Part shown: positions 32,898-42,463 of the stretch, in pieces
Layout: each line of letters starts with the position of its first letter
Position numbering within the stretch: position 1 is the first letter of the stretch
The notes under the pieces: model-generated
What the model was told of the DNA's origin: nothing
The model's input: only the letters and a program-made list of their open reading frames with translations
Database searches by the model: none
Source: Oceanispirochaeta sp.
GTDB taxonomy: Bacteria > Spirochaetota > Spirochaetia > DSM-2461
Direction of reading: 5' to 3'
Assembly (NCBI RefSeq): GCF_027859075.1
Contig: NZ_JAQIBL010000094.1
Coordinates: 1 to 54,642 of the forward strand
DNA length: 54,642 bases
Translations under genes and position numbers: made by a program

Positions 32898-34996
32898 TTG
32901 GCAGGCTCCATATCGATCACTGTTATCTGTAAGGATTCACGGTTCATATAATAGTTTCGACTTACATGATACAGCAGATTAACCCTGTTGTCAGGACTCA
33001 TGTATTCCTTAAAATTTTCTGCACCGTTCCAGTAGAGAGCTGGAAATTTAGAGGATTCCGAGGACAGGAGGAATTTCAGATGGTTCTGAGGTTCCTTGCC
33101 TATGAGTTCGGATTTTTCAATCAAGAGATTCCTGCTGAAAAACAAGAGCGGTCTGAATCCTTCCCCATAGGGTCCCAGTCGGCCGACCATCTCCCAGAGT
33201 TCAGGATTTAGATACTCTCCGGGAATTTCCGCGTCCACATCGGGTATATCTTCGGCGATTTCGGGTTTCCAGGTTCTGCAGAATTCTCCCAGCTTTCGGA
33301 CAAAGAGTTCTTCCTTCGATCCCTCCATGCTGAACCCGGCGGCGCAATCATGCCCTCCGAAGTCAACAAAAAGATCTGCATGGGCGTGGAGAAGAGGCTG
33401 AATGGAACAGCCCCTGGGGCTGCGGATAGAGCCGGACAGGCTGCCGTCTTCCTGCCGGGACAGGATCAGGGAGGGGACAGAAAAGGTGTTTACCATCTTT
33501 GCGGCCAGAATCCCGGTGATCCCCCGGGGTATTTGCAGTGACCGGACCATGATCAGCTTGTTGTGAAGGCTTTCCTGGCTGCCGCGGGCTTCTTCCAGGG
33601 CACTGTCCCAGAGGGAATCTCCCAGTTTCTTCCGCTCCTGGTTCAGATCATGAAGGGCATCGGCAAGGCTGGTTCTGACAGCCTCATCCTGCGTGATGAA
33701 AAGTTCCACCGCCTTATCGGCCTGTCCCATCCTCCCGGAAGAGTTGATCCAGGGAGACACCATCCAGGAGACATCATTGGTTTCGAGTGGTTTCCCCAGC
33801 AGCCTCTGCCGGATAAACAGTTCCCTCAGCCCAGGTCTGACCGCCTTGCCCAGGAGAGTCATCCCTCTTTTGACCAGAATCCGGTTCTCATCCACCAGGG
33901 GCATAAGATCCGCCAGGGTTCCCAGAGCCACCAGGTCAAGGGCTTTCTCAAAGGGTTCAAAGGCTCCCGTATATCGTTTGAGCATCAAACCGGAGAACAG
34001 GTGAAGGAAGGCCTCTCCATTATCGGGAGCCTTATCACCGTACCGGGCCAGACGGCTCTTATCCCGGAGAGTCTGAAAATCCATCCCCTTTAAACCCGGA
34101 AAATCAAGGCAGATTTCATCGGCAATATCACTGATGTGGAGTTCAGCGGATTTGCCGAAGACCTGATCCAGCAAATCCTGCTGGGAGGGTAGATCATAAC
34201 TGAACAGGGGCCAGCCTTTCAGGCTTTCTGCCAGCTCCTCGAGGGGAATTTCCTCACTGAGGGAATAGACCTTCCGGCTGGTCTCCACCAGGTTGATATA
34301 TTTGTAAATTTCCAACTGGTTTTTCTCTTTGTTGATATAAAAGAAACAGTACTCATGACCGTAGAGTTCTGTTCTTGAAAAACAGAGAGCCCAGATGAGT
34401 TTGGATACAACCGCACAGCCCGCCAGGCCTTCGAAGGGATAGGAGTCATCCTGAACCTTGGGATTGATGATGCATAGGGCATCGGGGAGCTTCTCCGCTC
34501 TTGGATTGTGATGGTCCAGTATGATCACATCGATTCCCAGCTCTCCCGCCAGGGCAACCTCTTTGAAGTCAGAAATCCCGCAGTCCACACAGAAAATAAG
34601 GGTTCCATCCCGGGAGGCAAAATCCCTGATAACATCAGGATTCAGTCCGTAGGCTTCCTCTCCCGTAGGGACTTTCCATTCTGCATTGATTCCTGCATCC
34701 GCCAGGGCCTCAATGAGGAGGATCGTCGAGGTGATCCCATCCACATCACGGTCTCCGCAGATAATCACATGCTCTTTTTCTTCCGCTGCCATCTGAATTC
34801 TGTCTATCGCATCCGACATATGACGAAAGAGGAAGGGATTATGAAGGTAACGAAAATCATCTTCCAGAAAGAAGCGGCTTTCCTCCAGGTTAAAACCTCT
34901 CCGCACCAGGATGGAAGCCTGAAGCAGGTTCATTCCGGTTTTATCAGAGAGCTGACGGACACGGCCGCCTTCTATATCTTTTTTAGTCCATTTCAT
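32894..34996 (-). CDS. recJ: Single-stranded-DNA 5'-3' exonuclease RecJ
   Basis: The 700-residue protein has the DHH phosphoesterase motifs in order: ICGDRDVDGITS, FCVDCGIS and the LDHHNP signature. A DHHA1 domain with GGHDCAAGF follows, then the OB-like C-terminal part. RecJ works in RecF-pathway recombination, mismatch and base-excision repair; recO is encoded two genes upstream. It is somewhat longer than typical (about 570 residues), with an insert around residues 230-300. Confidence 0.93.
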   Translation of the reverse strand: MKWTKKDIEGGRVRQLSDKTGMNLLQASILVRRGFNLEESRFFLEDDFRYLHNPFLFRHMSDAIDRIQMAAEEKEHVIICGDRDVDGITSTILLIEALADAGINAEWKVPTGEEAYGLNPDVIRDFASRDGTLIFCVDCGISDFKEVALAGELGIDVIILDHHNPRAEKLPDALCIINPKVQDDSYPFEGLAGCAVVSKLIWALCFSRTELYGHEYCFFYINKEKNQLEIYKYINLVETSRKVYSLSEEIPLEELAESLKGWPLFSYDLPSQQDLLDQVFGKSAELHISDIADEICLDFPGLKGMDFQTLRDKSRLARYGDKAPDNGEAFLHLFSGLMLKRYTGAFEPFEKALDLVALGTLADLMPLVDENRILVKRGMTLLGKAVRPGLRELFIRQRLLGKPLETNDVSWMVSPWINSSGRMGQADKAVELFITQDEAVRTSLADALHDLNQERKKLGDSLWDSALEEARGSQESLHNKLIMVRSLQIPRGITGILAAKMVNTFSVPSLILSRQEDGSLSGSIRSPRGCSIQPLLHAHADLFVDFGGHDCAAGFSMEGSKEELFVRKLGEFCRTWKPEIAEDIPDVDAEIPGEYLNPELWEMVGRLGPYGEGFRPLLFFSRNLLIEKSELIGKEPQNHLKFLLSSESSKFPALYWNGAENFKEYMSPDNRVNLLYHVSRNYYMNRESLQITVIDMEPAN

Positions 34997-35003
34997 ACTT
35001 ATT

Positions 35004-36314
35004 TTACCATTCTCCGACTTCTTTCAGGATAAGGGACTCCGGAGTCATCGGGTCCGGTGAGATGATGACAGCCTCTTCAAGAGAGGCGAGGGCCTGACAG
35101 GCCTCCTTTTCATTCAAGGCAAAAATCTCACAGAGAAGATCCCCGTTGACTACCGAGTCTCCCCTTTTTTTATTAAAATGCAATCCTGTATGAGGCTGCA
35201 CCGGATCATCCGCCTTGTTCCGGCCGACTCCCAGACCCAGGGCGCACATACCGATTTTAAAGGCATTGATTTCATGAATGACTCCCTCCCGGGGAGCCCG
35301 GAATTCTACTTTAAAAGGGGCTCGCCATCTTCCCGCATGATCCAGAAACCAGTCCCAGTCAGCCCCCTGAGCAATCATGTTTTCCCGGAACCTGTCTGCT
35401 CCTTCTCCGTTTCTTATTTTCTGCCGGCACATGTCCATGGCCTCGTCAGGGTCTCTGCAGATTCCTGCAGTCAGAAGCATCCGGGAGCAGAGAGCCAGGG
35501 TCACTTCCATCAGGTCATCAGGACCGTCACCCTGCAGGCTGTTCCATGATTCTTCCACTTCCAGAAAGTTACCGACCATATTGCCCAGTGGCTCTTCCAT
35601 GGCGGTAATGAGGGCGATGACCCTGCGGCCCATGCTCTTCCCCGTATTCACCAGGGATTCGGCCAGGATTTCCGCATCCTTCAGGGTTTTCATGAAGGCT
35701 CCGGAACCGCATTTTACATCAAAGACAAGGGATTGAGCCCCTTCGGCCAGTTTTTTGCTGAGGATACTGGCTGTGATCAGAGGAATGGATTCCACCGTAG
35801 CCGTGACATCACGGAGGGCGTACATTTTTCTGTCTGCCGGCACGACTTCTGCGGTCTGTCCAATAACCGCATACCCGGCGCGTCCTATGATTCTCTTCAA
35901 CTCACCTTGAGAGGCATTGATGGTATAACCTTTGACCGATTCCAGTTTATCCAGGGTTCCCCCGGTGTGTCCCAGGGCACGGCCGCTCATCATAGGGACC
36001 TGAGCACCGCAGGCCGCCGCCAGAGGCGCCAGGATCAGGGATGTTTTATCGCCCACACCGCCGGTGGAATGCTTGTCCACCAAAGGTCCTGCCAGGTCTG
36101 AGAGATCCATCACCTTGCCTGATTCCATCATCAGCCGGGTGAGGAGGCCCGTCTCTTCTGCATTCATTCCCTGAAAGTAAACGGCCATAAGCCAGGCGCT
36201 GACCTGGTAATCGGGGATGTCTCCGGAGACAGAACCATTAATAAAAAAACGGAGTTCCTCCTCTGTTAGAGCCGCTCCGTCACGTTTTTTCATGATGATA
36301 TCAACGATGCGCAT
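35004..36314 (-). CDS. Pyrimidine-nucleoside phosphorylase
   Basis: The 436-residue protein has the family signature SGRALGHTGGTLDKLES and the phosphate-binding VDKHSTGGVGDKTS. It splits uridine, thymidine or deoxyuridine into base and (deoxy)ribose-1-phosphate. The ATG at 36314 has GGGAG upstream and begins the conserved MRIVDIIMKKRDG; a longer frame to 36437 is not conserved. It lies between recO and recJ on the same strand, seven bases from recJ. Confidence 0.94.
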   Translation of the reverse strand: MRIVDIIMKKRDGAALTEEELRFFINGSVSGDIPDYQVSAWLMAVYFQGMNAEETGLLTRLMMESGKVMDLSDLAGPLVDKHSTGGVGDKTSLILAPLAAACGAQVPMMSGRALGHTGGTLDKLESVKGYTINASQGELKRIIGRAGYAVIGQTAEVVPADRKMYALRDVTATVESIPLITASILSKKLAEGAQSLVFDVKCGSGAFMKTLKDAEILAESLVNTGKSMGRRVIALITAMEEPLGNMVGNFLEVEESWNSLQGDGPDDLMEVTLALCSRMLLTAGICRDPDEAMDMCRQKIRNGEGADRFRENMIAQGADWDWFLDHAGRWRAPFKVEFRAPREGVIHEINAFKIGMCALGLGVGRNKADDPVQPHTGLHFNKKRGDSVVNGDLLCEIFALNEKEACQALASLEEAVIISPDPMTPESLILKEVGEW

Positions 36315-36482
36315 CCTGTTACTCCCTTGAATTAAAAATACCCTACAATCGCCCCTTCTGTCAGCCCTTGAATTGGACCCTGTACAAAGGACTGTATTCC
36401 GCCTCCCGGGTTTCAAGGCAAGAAAGAGTCGTTTCATACCTCATATTTTGATGCATCCATGCCCACGACTTCAATATTATCC

Positions 36483-37223
36483 TTATTGAAAAATTATTTT
36501 GAGGGATTCCTGATCCATTTTCAACCTGACAATAGACCTCAATATGGTCATAATGTAGGCCGTCAAACTTTCAAGGGTATCTGAATCCACCTCGGGTAGC
36601 ACTTTTTTCTCCATCACGGCTTCCAGGAAGATTCGGGCAGAAGCTGTGAGCAGAGGCAGACTGTCGATGCGGCAGCGGGAGCAGACAACCATTCCTTCGC
36701 CGGAATAACAGACTGCTTTAGTCGGGGGGGCGGGTCTGCCGCAGCGGGAACAGCGGTTTGTTTCAGGCTGAATGCCTTCCAGTGCCAGATAATCCCAGAG
36801 GGATCTCAGGAAGATTCCCGGAACCATCGCGCCCTCGGCGTTGCTGAGATTTCTGAACAGGTTTTCTGACATATTAAAGAAATCCTGGCTTCCTCCTCCC
36901 GCATAAGTCTGTATAATCAGGTCCGACCAGAACAGGGCGGCATAATATTTATTCAGATGAGTATGGAAACTATCCCGGCTTTCAAGGCATTCTCCCTCTT
37001 TCAGACGCCACAGCTTTTTAACCGGATCATAATAGAGGTCCCCGCGACAGAGGGAAAAGGGCTGAATCAAGGCCCTCTGAGCCCCCGACTTTTTTCCTTT
37101 CACACCGAAAACCGCAATGCGGATCAATCCCTGTCCGGCACTCAGAATAAGAACAAGTTTATGGTTTTCACCCATATCAGAGGATTTTAATGGAATATAA
37201 TTTTCTTTAATCAGTCGATTCAT
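36483..37223 (-). CDS. recO: DNA repair protein RecO
   Basis: The 246-residue protein has an N-terminal OB-fold segment, a helical middle and a zinc finger (CSRCGRP ... CSRCR). RecO loads RecA onto SSB-coated DNA together with RecR. Length and order of domains are normal. It is the first gene of the recO-pdp-recJ-LytM-rpsU run on the minus strand and is divergent from lon. Confidence 0.88.
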   Translation of the reverse strand: MNRLIKENYIPLKSSDMGENHKLVLILSAGQGLIRIAVFGVKGKKSGAQRALIQPFSLCRGDLYYDPVKKLWRLKEGECLESRDSFHTHLNKYYAALFWSDLIIQTYAGGGSQDFFNMSENLFRNLSNAEGAMVPGIFLRSLWDYLALEGIQPETNRCSRCGRPAPPTKAVCYSGEGMVVCSRCRIDSLPLLTASARIFLEAVMEKKVLPEVDSDTLESLTAYIMTILRSIVRLKMDQESLKIIFQ

Positions 37224-37386
37224 AGTCCTGTTTTAGTATAGGTTAAAGGATCGCCCGGGAAAAGAGAGAAATGTCTTGCCTTTAAGGGCCCGAAATTTTA
37301 AATTCTATAAGAGTACATTCCGGATGGCATCAGCTTGCCCGCTCCAGAGAACAAGTACTGTTATCAGGAACACATAGAGGTATGCC

Positions 37387-39732
37387 ATGTCAGATAATGA
37401 GATCATCGTAGCGGAGAAGGCCTTGCCGGAAAAACTGTTTATTGTCCCCCTTTTGGGTAAGCCGATTTTTCCAGGGATCTTTACACCCATCATGATCACG
37501 TCCAATGAAGATATTGAAATTGTGAATCAGGCAATGGAAAATGATAAAGTCATCGGTCTGATCTTACTCAAAGAAGAAGATGAATCAGCCACAGGTCCCG
37601 ACGATATATTCCAGATAGGAACAGCCGCCAAAATCGTCAAGAAAATCAATCTTCCCGATGGTGGAGTGAATATATTCATTTCAACGGTGAAGCGGTTTAA
37701 AATCAGGAAGTTCTTTACCAGCGAAGCTCCTCTGATTGCGGCAGTAGACTATCTGAATGACATCATCGGAAAAGAACAGAAGGATGAGTTAAAAGCCCTG
37801 ACACGTTCGGTCATCTCTGAGATGAAACATATATCCGAAGACAATCCTCTCTTTTCAGAAGAAATGCGCCTGAATATGGTCAATATCGATAATCCCGGCA
37901 AGATTGCCGACTTTATAACTTCCATCCTGAATATAGACAGGGTGCAGCAGCAGCAGATTCTTGAAGAGCTGGATGTACGGGCCCGAATGGAAAAGGTTCT
38001 TGTTTTTATCAAAAAGGAACAAGACCTTCTGCGGATTCAGAAAAAGATTGCCAGCCAGATCAACGAAAAGATTGAAAAAAGCCAGAGAGAATACTTCCTG
38101 AGAGAAGAGATCAAGGCCATTAAAAAAGAACTGGGTGAACCGGTAGATTCAAAATCCAGTGAGTACATCAAGTTCAAGGATGTGGTGGACAAACTTAATT
38201 TTGAAGGTGAGATCAAGGAGCAGGTAGAGCGGGAACTGGAAAAGTTTGCCCTCATGGACCCCTCCTCTTCCGAATATATTGTGACACGGAACTATCTTGA
38301 AACAATCGTCAACCTTCCCTGGAAGGAACCCAAGCCCGATGTGATCGACATGATCAAAGGAGAAAGAATTCTCAACCATGACCATTACGGTCTGGACGAT
38401 GTCAAAGAAAGGATTCTCGAATACCTGGCTGTCCGTAAGCTGAAAAATGACTCCAAAGGCTCCATCATCATTCTGGTGGGACCTCCGGGAGTTGGAAAAA
38501 CCTCCATTGGTAAATCCGTGGCCCGTGCTCTGGGCAGGAAGTTTTTCCGCTTTTCAGTGGGAGGCATGAGGGATGAGGCCGAGATCAAGGGTCACCGGAG
38601 AACATATGTGGGCGCCATGCCCGGCAAAATCATACAGGGTCTCAAAATTGTCAAGAACAAAGCTCCCGTGTTTATGATCGATGAGATTGATAAACTGGGT
38701 CAGTCCTATCAGGGGGACCCATCTTCCGCCCTGCTGGAAGTATTGGACCCGGAACAGAACATAGCCTTCAGGGATCACTACCTGGATCTTCCTTTTGACC
38801 TGTCCCATATACTGTTCATCGCCACGGCAAACACCCTGGACAGCATCCCACGTCCCCTGCTGGACAGAATGGAAATCATCAGGCTCTCGGGATATATCAC
38901 CGATGAAAAGATCGAGATTGCCAAAAAGTATCTGATTCCCAAGTCTTTGAAAAAGCACGGACTCATCAAGGGACAAATCAGCTACAACAAGACAGCCCTG
39001 AGGAGCATTATTGATGGATACGCCCGGGAAGCCGGAGTCAGAACCCTTGAGAAATGCATTGATAAAATAAACAGAAAGGCGGCCAGGAAAATCGTAATGG
39101 GGGCCGAAGAGCTTCCTATTAAAGTTGCCAGAGATAAACTGGAAAGCTATCTGAAACAGCCCTTCTTCCGGGATGACGAGATCAAACAGATCAGCCTTCC
39201 GGGAATGACCCTGGGCTTAGCCTGGACCAGCATGGGCGGCGACACCCTCATCATCGAAGCCATCAATGTCCCCGGAAAGGGAGGTCTCCAGCTGACCGGC
39301 CAGATGGGGGATGTGATGAAGGAATCTGCGGCCATTGCCTTCAGCCGTGTGAAGCAGATTGCCAGCATATATGGGGTTAAGCAGGAGTTTTTTGACAAGA
39401 ATATAATTCATCTTCATATTCCCGAGGGAGCCACACCCAAAGACGGACCCTCTGCGGGAATCACCATGGCCACGGCCATCCTGTCACTGGCCATGGCTAA
39501 GGTAATAAAGAAAAACCTGGCCATGACGGGTGAACTGTCTCTGACAGGAAAAGTGCTGCCCATCGGCGGGCTGAAAGAAAAAACCATTGCCGCCCAGCGG
39601 AATAAGGTGAAGGACATCATCATCCCCAAACCCAACGAGCGGGACCTGGACGAGATTCCCGAATACATCCGCAAAGGAATCACCTTTCACCCTGTAGAAA
39701 CACTGAAGGACGTTCTTGATCTCGTTTTTTAA
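37387..39732 (+). CDS. lon: ATP-dependent protease Lon
   Basis: The 781-residue protein has the N-terminal LON substrate domain, coiled-coil linker, AAA domain (Walker A GPPGVGKTS, Walker B VFMIDEID) and the C-terminal Ser/Lys protease domain (Ser in KDGPSAG, Lys in GGLKEKTIAA). It degrades damaged and regulatory proteins in the cytoplasm. AGAGG precedes the ATG. A possible promoter (TTGCCT, 17 bases, TAAATT) ends at 37304. It is a single gene. Confidence 0.97.
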   Translation: MSDNEIIVAEKALPEKLFIVPLLGKPIFPGIFTPIMITSNEDIEIVNQAMENDKVIGLILLKEEDESATGPDDIFQIGTAAKIVKKINLPDGGVNIFISTVKRFKIRKFFTSEAPLIAAVDYLNDIIGKEQKDELKALTRSVISEMKHISEDNPLFSEEMRLNMVNIDNPGKIADFITSILNIDRVQQQQILEELDVRARMEKVLVFIKKEQDLLRIQKKIASQINEKIEKSQREYFLREEIKAIKKELGEPVDSKSSEYIKFKDVVDKLNFEGEIKEQVERELEKFALMDPSSSEYIVTRNYLETIVNLPWKEPKPDVIDMIKGERILNHDHYGLDDVKERILEYLAVRKLKNDSKGSIIILVGPPGVGKTSIGKSVARALGRKFFRFSVGGMRDEAEIKGHRRTYVGAMPGKIIQGLKIVKNKAPVFMIDEIDKLGQSYQGDPSSALLEVLDPEQNIAFRDHYLDLPFDLSHILFIATANTLDSIPRPLLDRMEIIRLSGYITDEKIEIAKKYLIPKSLKKHGLIKGQISYNKTALRSIIDGYAREAGVRTLEKCIDKINRKAARKIVMGAEELPIKVARDKLESYLKQPFFRDDEIKQISLPGMTLGLAWTSMGGDTLIIEAINVPGKGGLQLTGQMGDVMKESAAIAFSRVKQIASIYGVKQEFFDKNIIHLHIPEGATPKDGPSAGITMATAILSLAMAKVIKKNLAMTGELSLTGKVLPIGGLKEKTIAAQRNKVKDIIIPKPNERDLDEIPEYIRKGITFHPVETLKDVLDLVF

Positions 39733-39744
39733 GGAATCAGAGAA

Positions 39745-40848
39745 TTATAAAAGCTCTTTCAGCTCTTTGTTCACAGTCATGACAGAAAACTGGGTAGGAT
39801 CAAAGTCTCCTACCCAGGAGAAATCTTCCTTCAGATCCTGAGAAGCAGAAGGATTCAATGATGCCAGGAGCATCCTGAACCCCTCGGGTCCACCACAGTC
39901 TTCGGGTGGACAGGCTCCCTCTCCTGCCAGGCATTCCAGCACATAGCCGGTTTGCTCCTTCTCAGGAGATTCCACTTTTTCCACAATGATCTTGTGATAC
40001 CAGGACTCGGCGAGATCATAATAATAGTGCAGCAAATCATCCTCTTCTTCCAGAAGGCTCAGCAAGAGGCATTCTTCCTCGGGCAGAACGGGCTGGTCTT
40101 CGCTGCCGGGATGCCCCCAGAATTGCCCGGCCTGTTCAAACCGGTGGTTGTACAGGTCCCACCAACCCATGGATTTTTGCAGGACCGCATGAAATTGAGC
40201 CAGAGTCATCTGGCCGGAAACCCGAATACGCCGCCACACAGTTCCAGGCAGATCAGAGAGTGTTATTTTCAGTGTCAGAATAGAATCTGACCTTACATGC
40301 TCATGAGAAACGGGAGGATGAAGAATTTCGTCAATCCTCTCCATGATTCGGATCAGGACTTCTTCGCTCTGCTGTATCAGGAAGTCCAGCTCTCCCAGAG
40401 ATTCGGGATTCTCTTCAGAGGGATGGTTCACACGATTCAGAAGATTCTGAACAAATTGAAGCAGTTCATCCATTTCACGCAGAACTTCCAGGATTCCTTT
40501 CTGCTCATTCTGCTCCTTCTCCTGAAGGAAGTCGTTCAACTGCATCCAGCGGTCAAAAAGAGTCAAAAGCCGTAATCTTAAGGGGGCGACAATTTCGTCG
40601 TCATCGCGATCAAACTGGGCCTTCTGGAGCTTAAAGAGATCAAAAATCAGCTGCTCAAATAAGAGTGGTGCATTTTCTCCGGGAGGAACCGATCCCGCCA
40701 GAGTGTAGATTCTCGTGGTGAGATCAGCATAACCTTCTCCACGACCGGCTAGATCCTCCCTGATGAGGGCTTCTACAAGGGGATGGGCAAAGGGAAGATC
40801 CATGGCTTTTAAATATCCGTTCAATTGATCCAGTTTTTCATCGTCCAT
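39745..40848 (-). CDS. pRiA4b ORF-3-like domain protein
   Basis: The 367-residue protein has an acidic, helical N-terminal region and a C-terminal half fitting the plasmid pRiA4b ORF-3-like domain: LKITLSDLPGTVWRRIRV, SMGWWDLYNHRFE, the YYYDLAESWYHKI block and the ACPPEDCGGPEGF motif. The function of this widespread domain is unknown. The ATG at 40848 has AAGGAG seven bases upstream, better than a longer frame to 40875. It converges on lon with twelve bases between. Confidence 0.83.
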   Translation of the reverse strand: MDDEKLDQLNGYLKAMDLPFAHPLVEALIREDLAGRGEGYADLTTRIYTLAGSVPPGENAPLLFEQLIFDLFKLQKAQFDRDDDEIVAPLRLRLLTLFDRWMQLNDFLQEKEQNEQKGILEVLREMDELLQFVQNLLNRVNHPSEENPESLGELDFLIQQSEEVLIRIMERIDEILHPPVSHEHVRSDSILTLKITLSDLPGTVWRRIRVSGQMTLAQFHAVLQKSMGWWDLYNHRFEQAGQFWGHPGSEDQPVLPEEECLLLSLLEEEDDLLHYYYDLAESWYHKIIVEKVESPEKEQTGYVLECLAGEGACPPEDCGGPEGFRMLLASLNPSASQDLKEDFSWVGDFDPTQFSVMTVNKELKELL

Positions 40849-40987
40849 AAAGATACTCCTTGACAGCTGAGGCAATCACTTCTGCCGATCACACAAGCGA
40901 TCGGATCAGTAAAAAATGGCTTGTGTTTTAACAGCGCTACAATATACACTGTAGTTCTTTTTAAACACAATCCAAGGAAACAAGCTT

Positions 40988-42436
40988 ATGCCTTTTATCA
41001 TATTCATTCTCCTCTTTTTTCTCCTTCTTTTCATCCGTTATTTTAAGCTGAATGGAAAAGATTCCCCGACCACAGCAGCTCCCCGGGAGAATCACTCTGC
41101 TGGATTTCCTGAAAAGCTGTCCACCCTCATTCAGATTCCAACTGTTTCCTGGACAGATCAGGACAAAGTTGATACGAATCTTCTGGTCAAATTTCAGGAT
41201 GAACTGGTCAGACTGTTCCCTCTTGTTCATAAACATCTGGAACGGGAGGTTCCCGATCCCTATGGGATTGTCTATCAGTGGACCGGGACCCATCCGGAGG
41301 AAGAACCGATCCTCTTTCTGGCCCACTACGATGTCGTCCCGGCGGAGGAACAGGGGGATGAAAACTGGCAGAAATCTCCCTTTGGCGGAATCATCGAAAA
41401 GGAGATACTCTGGGGCAGGGGAACCCTGGATATCAAGTCTCAGCTGGCCTTTCTGATGGAAACGGCGGAAACACTGCTCCAGGAAGGATTCAGCCCCCGA
41501 CGCACCCTCTATTTTGCCTTTGGGGGAGATGAAGAGATTTCCGGAGCCAGGGGTGCTCAGAAACTGGCAATGAAATTCAAAGAGAGGGGATTGAGATTCG
41601 CCATGATCATGGATGAGGGAGGAGTCATTGCCCGGAATATGCTGAGTTTTCTGGGAGACAAACCGGCAGCCCTTATTGGTCTGGCGGAAAAGGGATATGT
41701 CACCTTTAAAATCACCGCAAAGGGAGAAAGCGGCCACTCCTCCATGCCTCCTGCAGCCGGTACGGTCATAGCCACTCTGGCCAGAGGAATTACAAGGATA
41801 GGAGACAGGCGTCACCCTTCCCTTCTCACTCCCCAGATTAGAGGGATGCTTGAGGGATTTGTCCCCTGGGTCTCTCTTCCTCTGGGACTCGTCTTTGCCA
41901 ATATCTGGTTCTTCAACCCCCTCATCCGGCTGATCTTTTCCGGCAGCAGGAGTACGGACAGCCTGATCAGAACAACCCAGGCTGTAACTGTAGTCCAAGG
42001 GGGAGAGCAGGAAAACATCATTCCCGGAGAGGCCGGCTGCCTGGTAAATCACCGGATTCTGCCTGGAAATACAATTGAATCCATCAAAAAAAGGTATATG
42101 AGAAAACTCAAAGGTCTGAACCTCACCATGGAAGATGCAGGCAACTGGCCCTCGAACAACCCGATTGAACCGGAAAAAGGAGAAAATCGGGGGTTTAACT
42201 GGATCAGGGAAGCCCTCCAGGAAAGCCATCCCGAGGCTGTGGCCGTTCCCTTCCTGGTCAACGGTTCAACCGACTCCAAGTACTACAAGGATCTGACAGG
42301 TCAGATCGTCCGCTTTACCCCCCTGATTCTGAATCAGGAAGATATCAACTCCATTCATGGAGTCAATGAAAAGGTTAGTCTTGAAAATCTGGAGAGAGGC
42401 CTCCAATTTTACCGATCTCTCTTTGTAAAATTATAG
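40988..42436 (+). CDS. M20 family metallopeptidase (CPS1/PM20D1-like), membrane-anchored
   Basis: The 482-residue protein has an N-terminal membrane anchor (FIIFILLFFLLLFIRYF) and the M20 dimetal site: LAHYDVVP, GRGTLDIK and GGDEEISG with the catalytic Glu. The GHSSMPP dimerisation-domain start follows. The closest layout is the carboxypeptidase S/PM20D1 group, which cleaves dipeptides or N-acyl amino acids. It lies 27 bases before the YfcC carrier gene, so the carrier may move its substrate or product. Confidence 0.9.
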   Translation: MPFIIFILLFFLLLFIRYFKLNGKDSPTTAAPRENHSAGFPEKLSTLIQIPTVSWTDQDKVDTNLLVKFQDELVRLFPLVHKHLEREVPDPYGIVYQWTGTHPEEEPILFLAHYDVVPAEEQGDENWQKSPFGGIIEKEILWGRGTLDIKSQLAFLMETAETLLQEGFSPRRTLYFAFGGDEEISGARGAQKLAMKFKERGLRFAMIMDEGGVIARNMLSFLGDKPAALIGLAEKGYVTFKITAKGESGHSSMPPAAGTVIATLARGITRIGDRRHPSLLTPQIRGMLEGFVPWVSLPLGLVFANIWFFNPLIRLIFSGSRSTDSLIRTTQAVTVVQGGEQENIIPGEAGCLVNHRILPGNTIESIKKRYMRKLKGLNLTMEDAGNWPSNNPIEPEKGENRGFNWIREALQESHPEAVAVPFLVNGSTDSKYYKDLTGQIVRFTPLILNQEDINSIHGVNEKVSLENLERGLQFYRSLFVKL

Positions 42437-42463
42437 AATGACACAACCCTAAGGAAACATGCC

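Noticed and set aside
37260-37320. A heat-shock (CIRCE or sigma-32) control site before lon
   Set aside because: No CIRCE inverted repeat is present, and the CTTGCC/CCCGAAAT pair has the wrong spacing for sigma-32.
40961-42229. A 422-codon open frame on the minus strand
   Set aside because: It is antisense to the M20 peptidase gene, which has all catalytic motifs.
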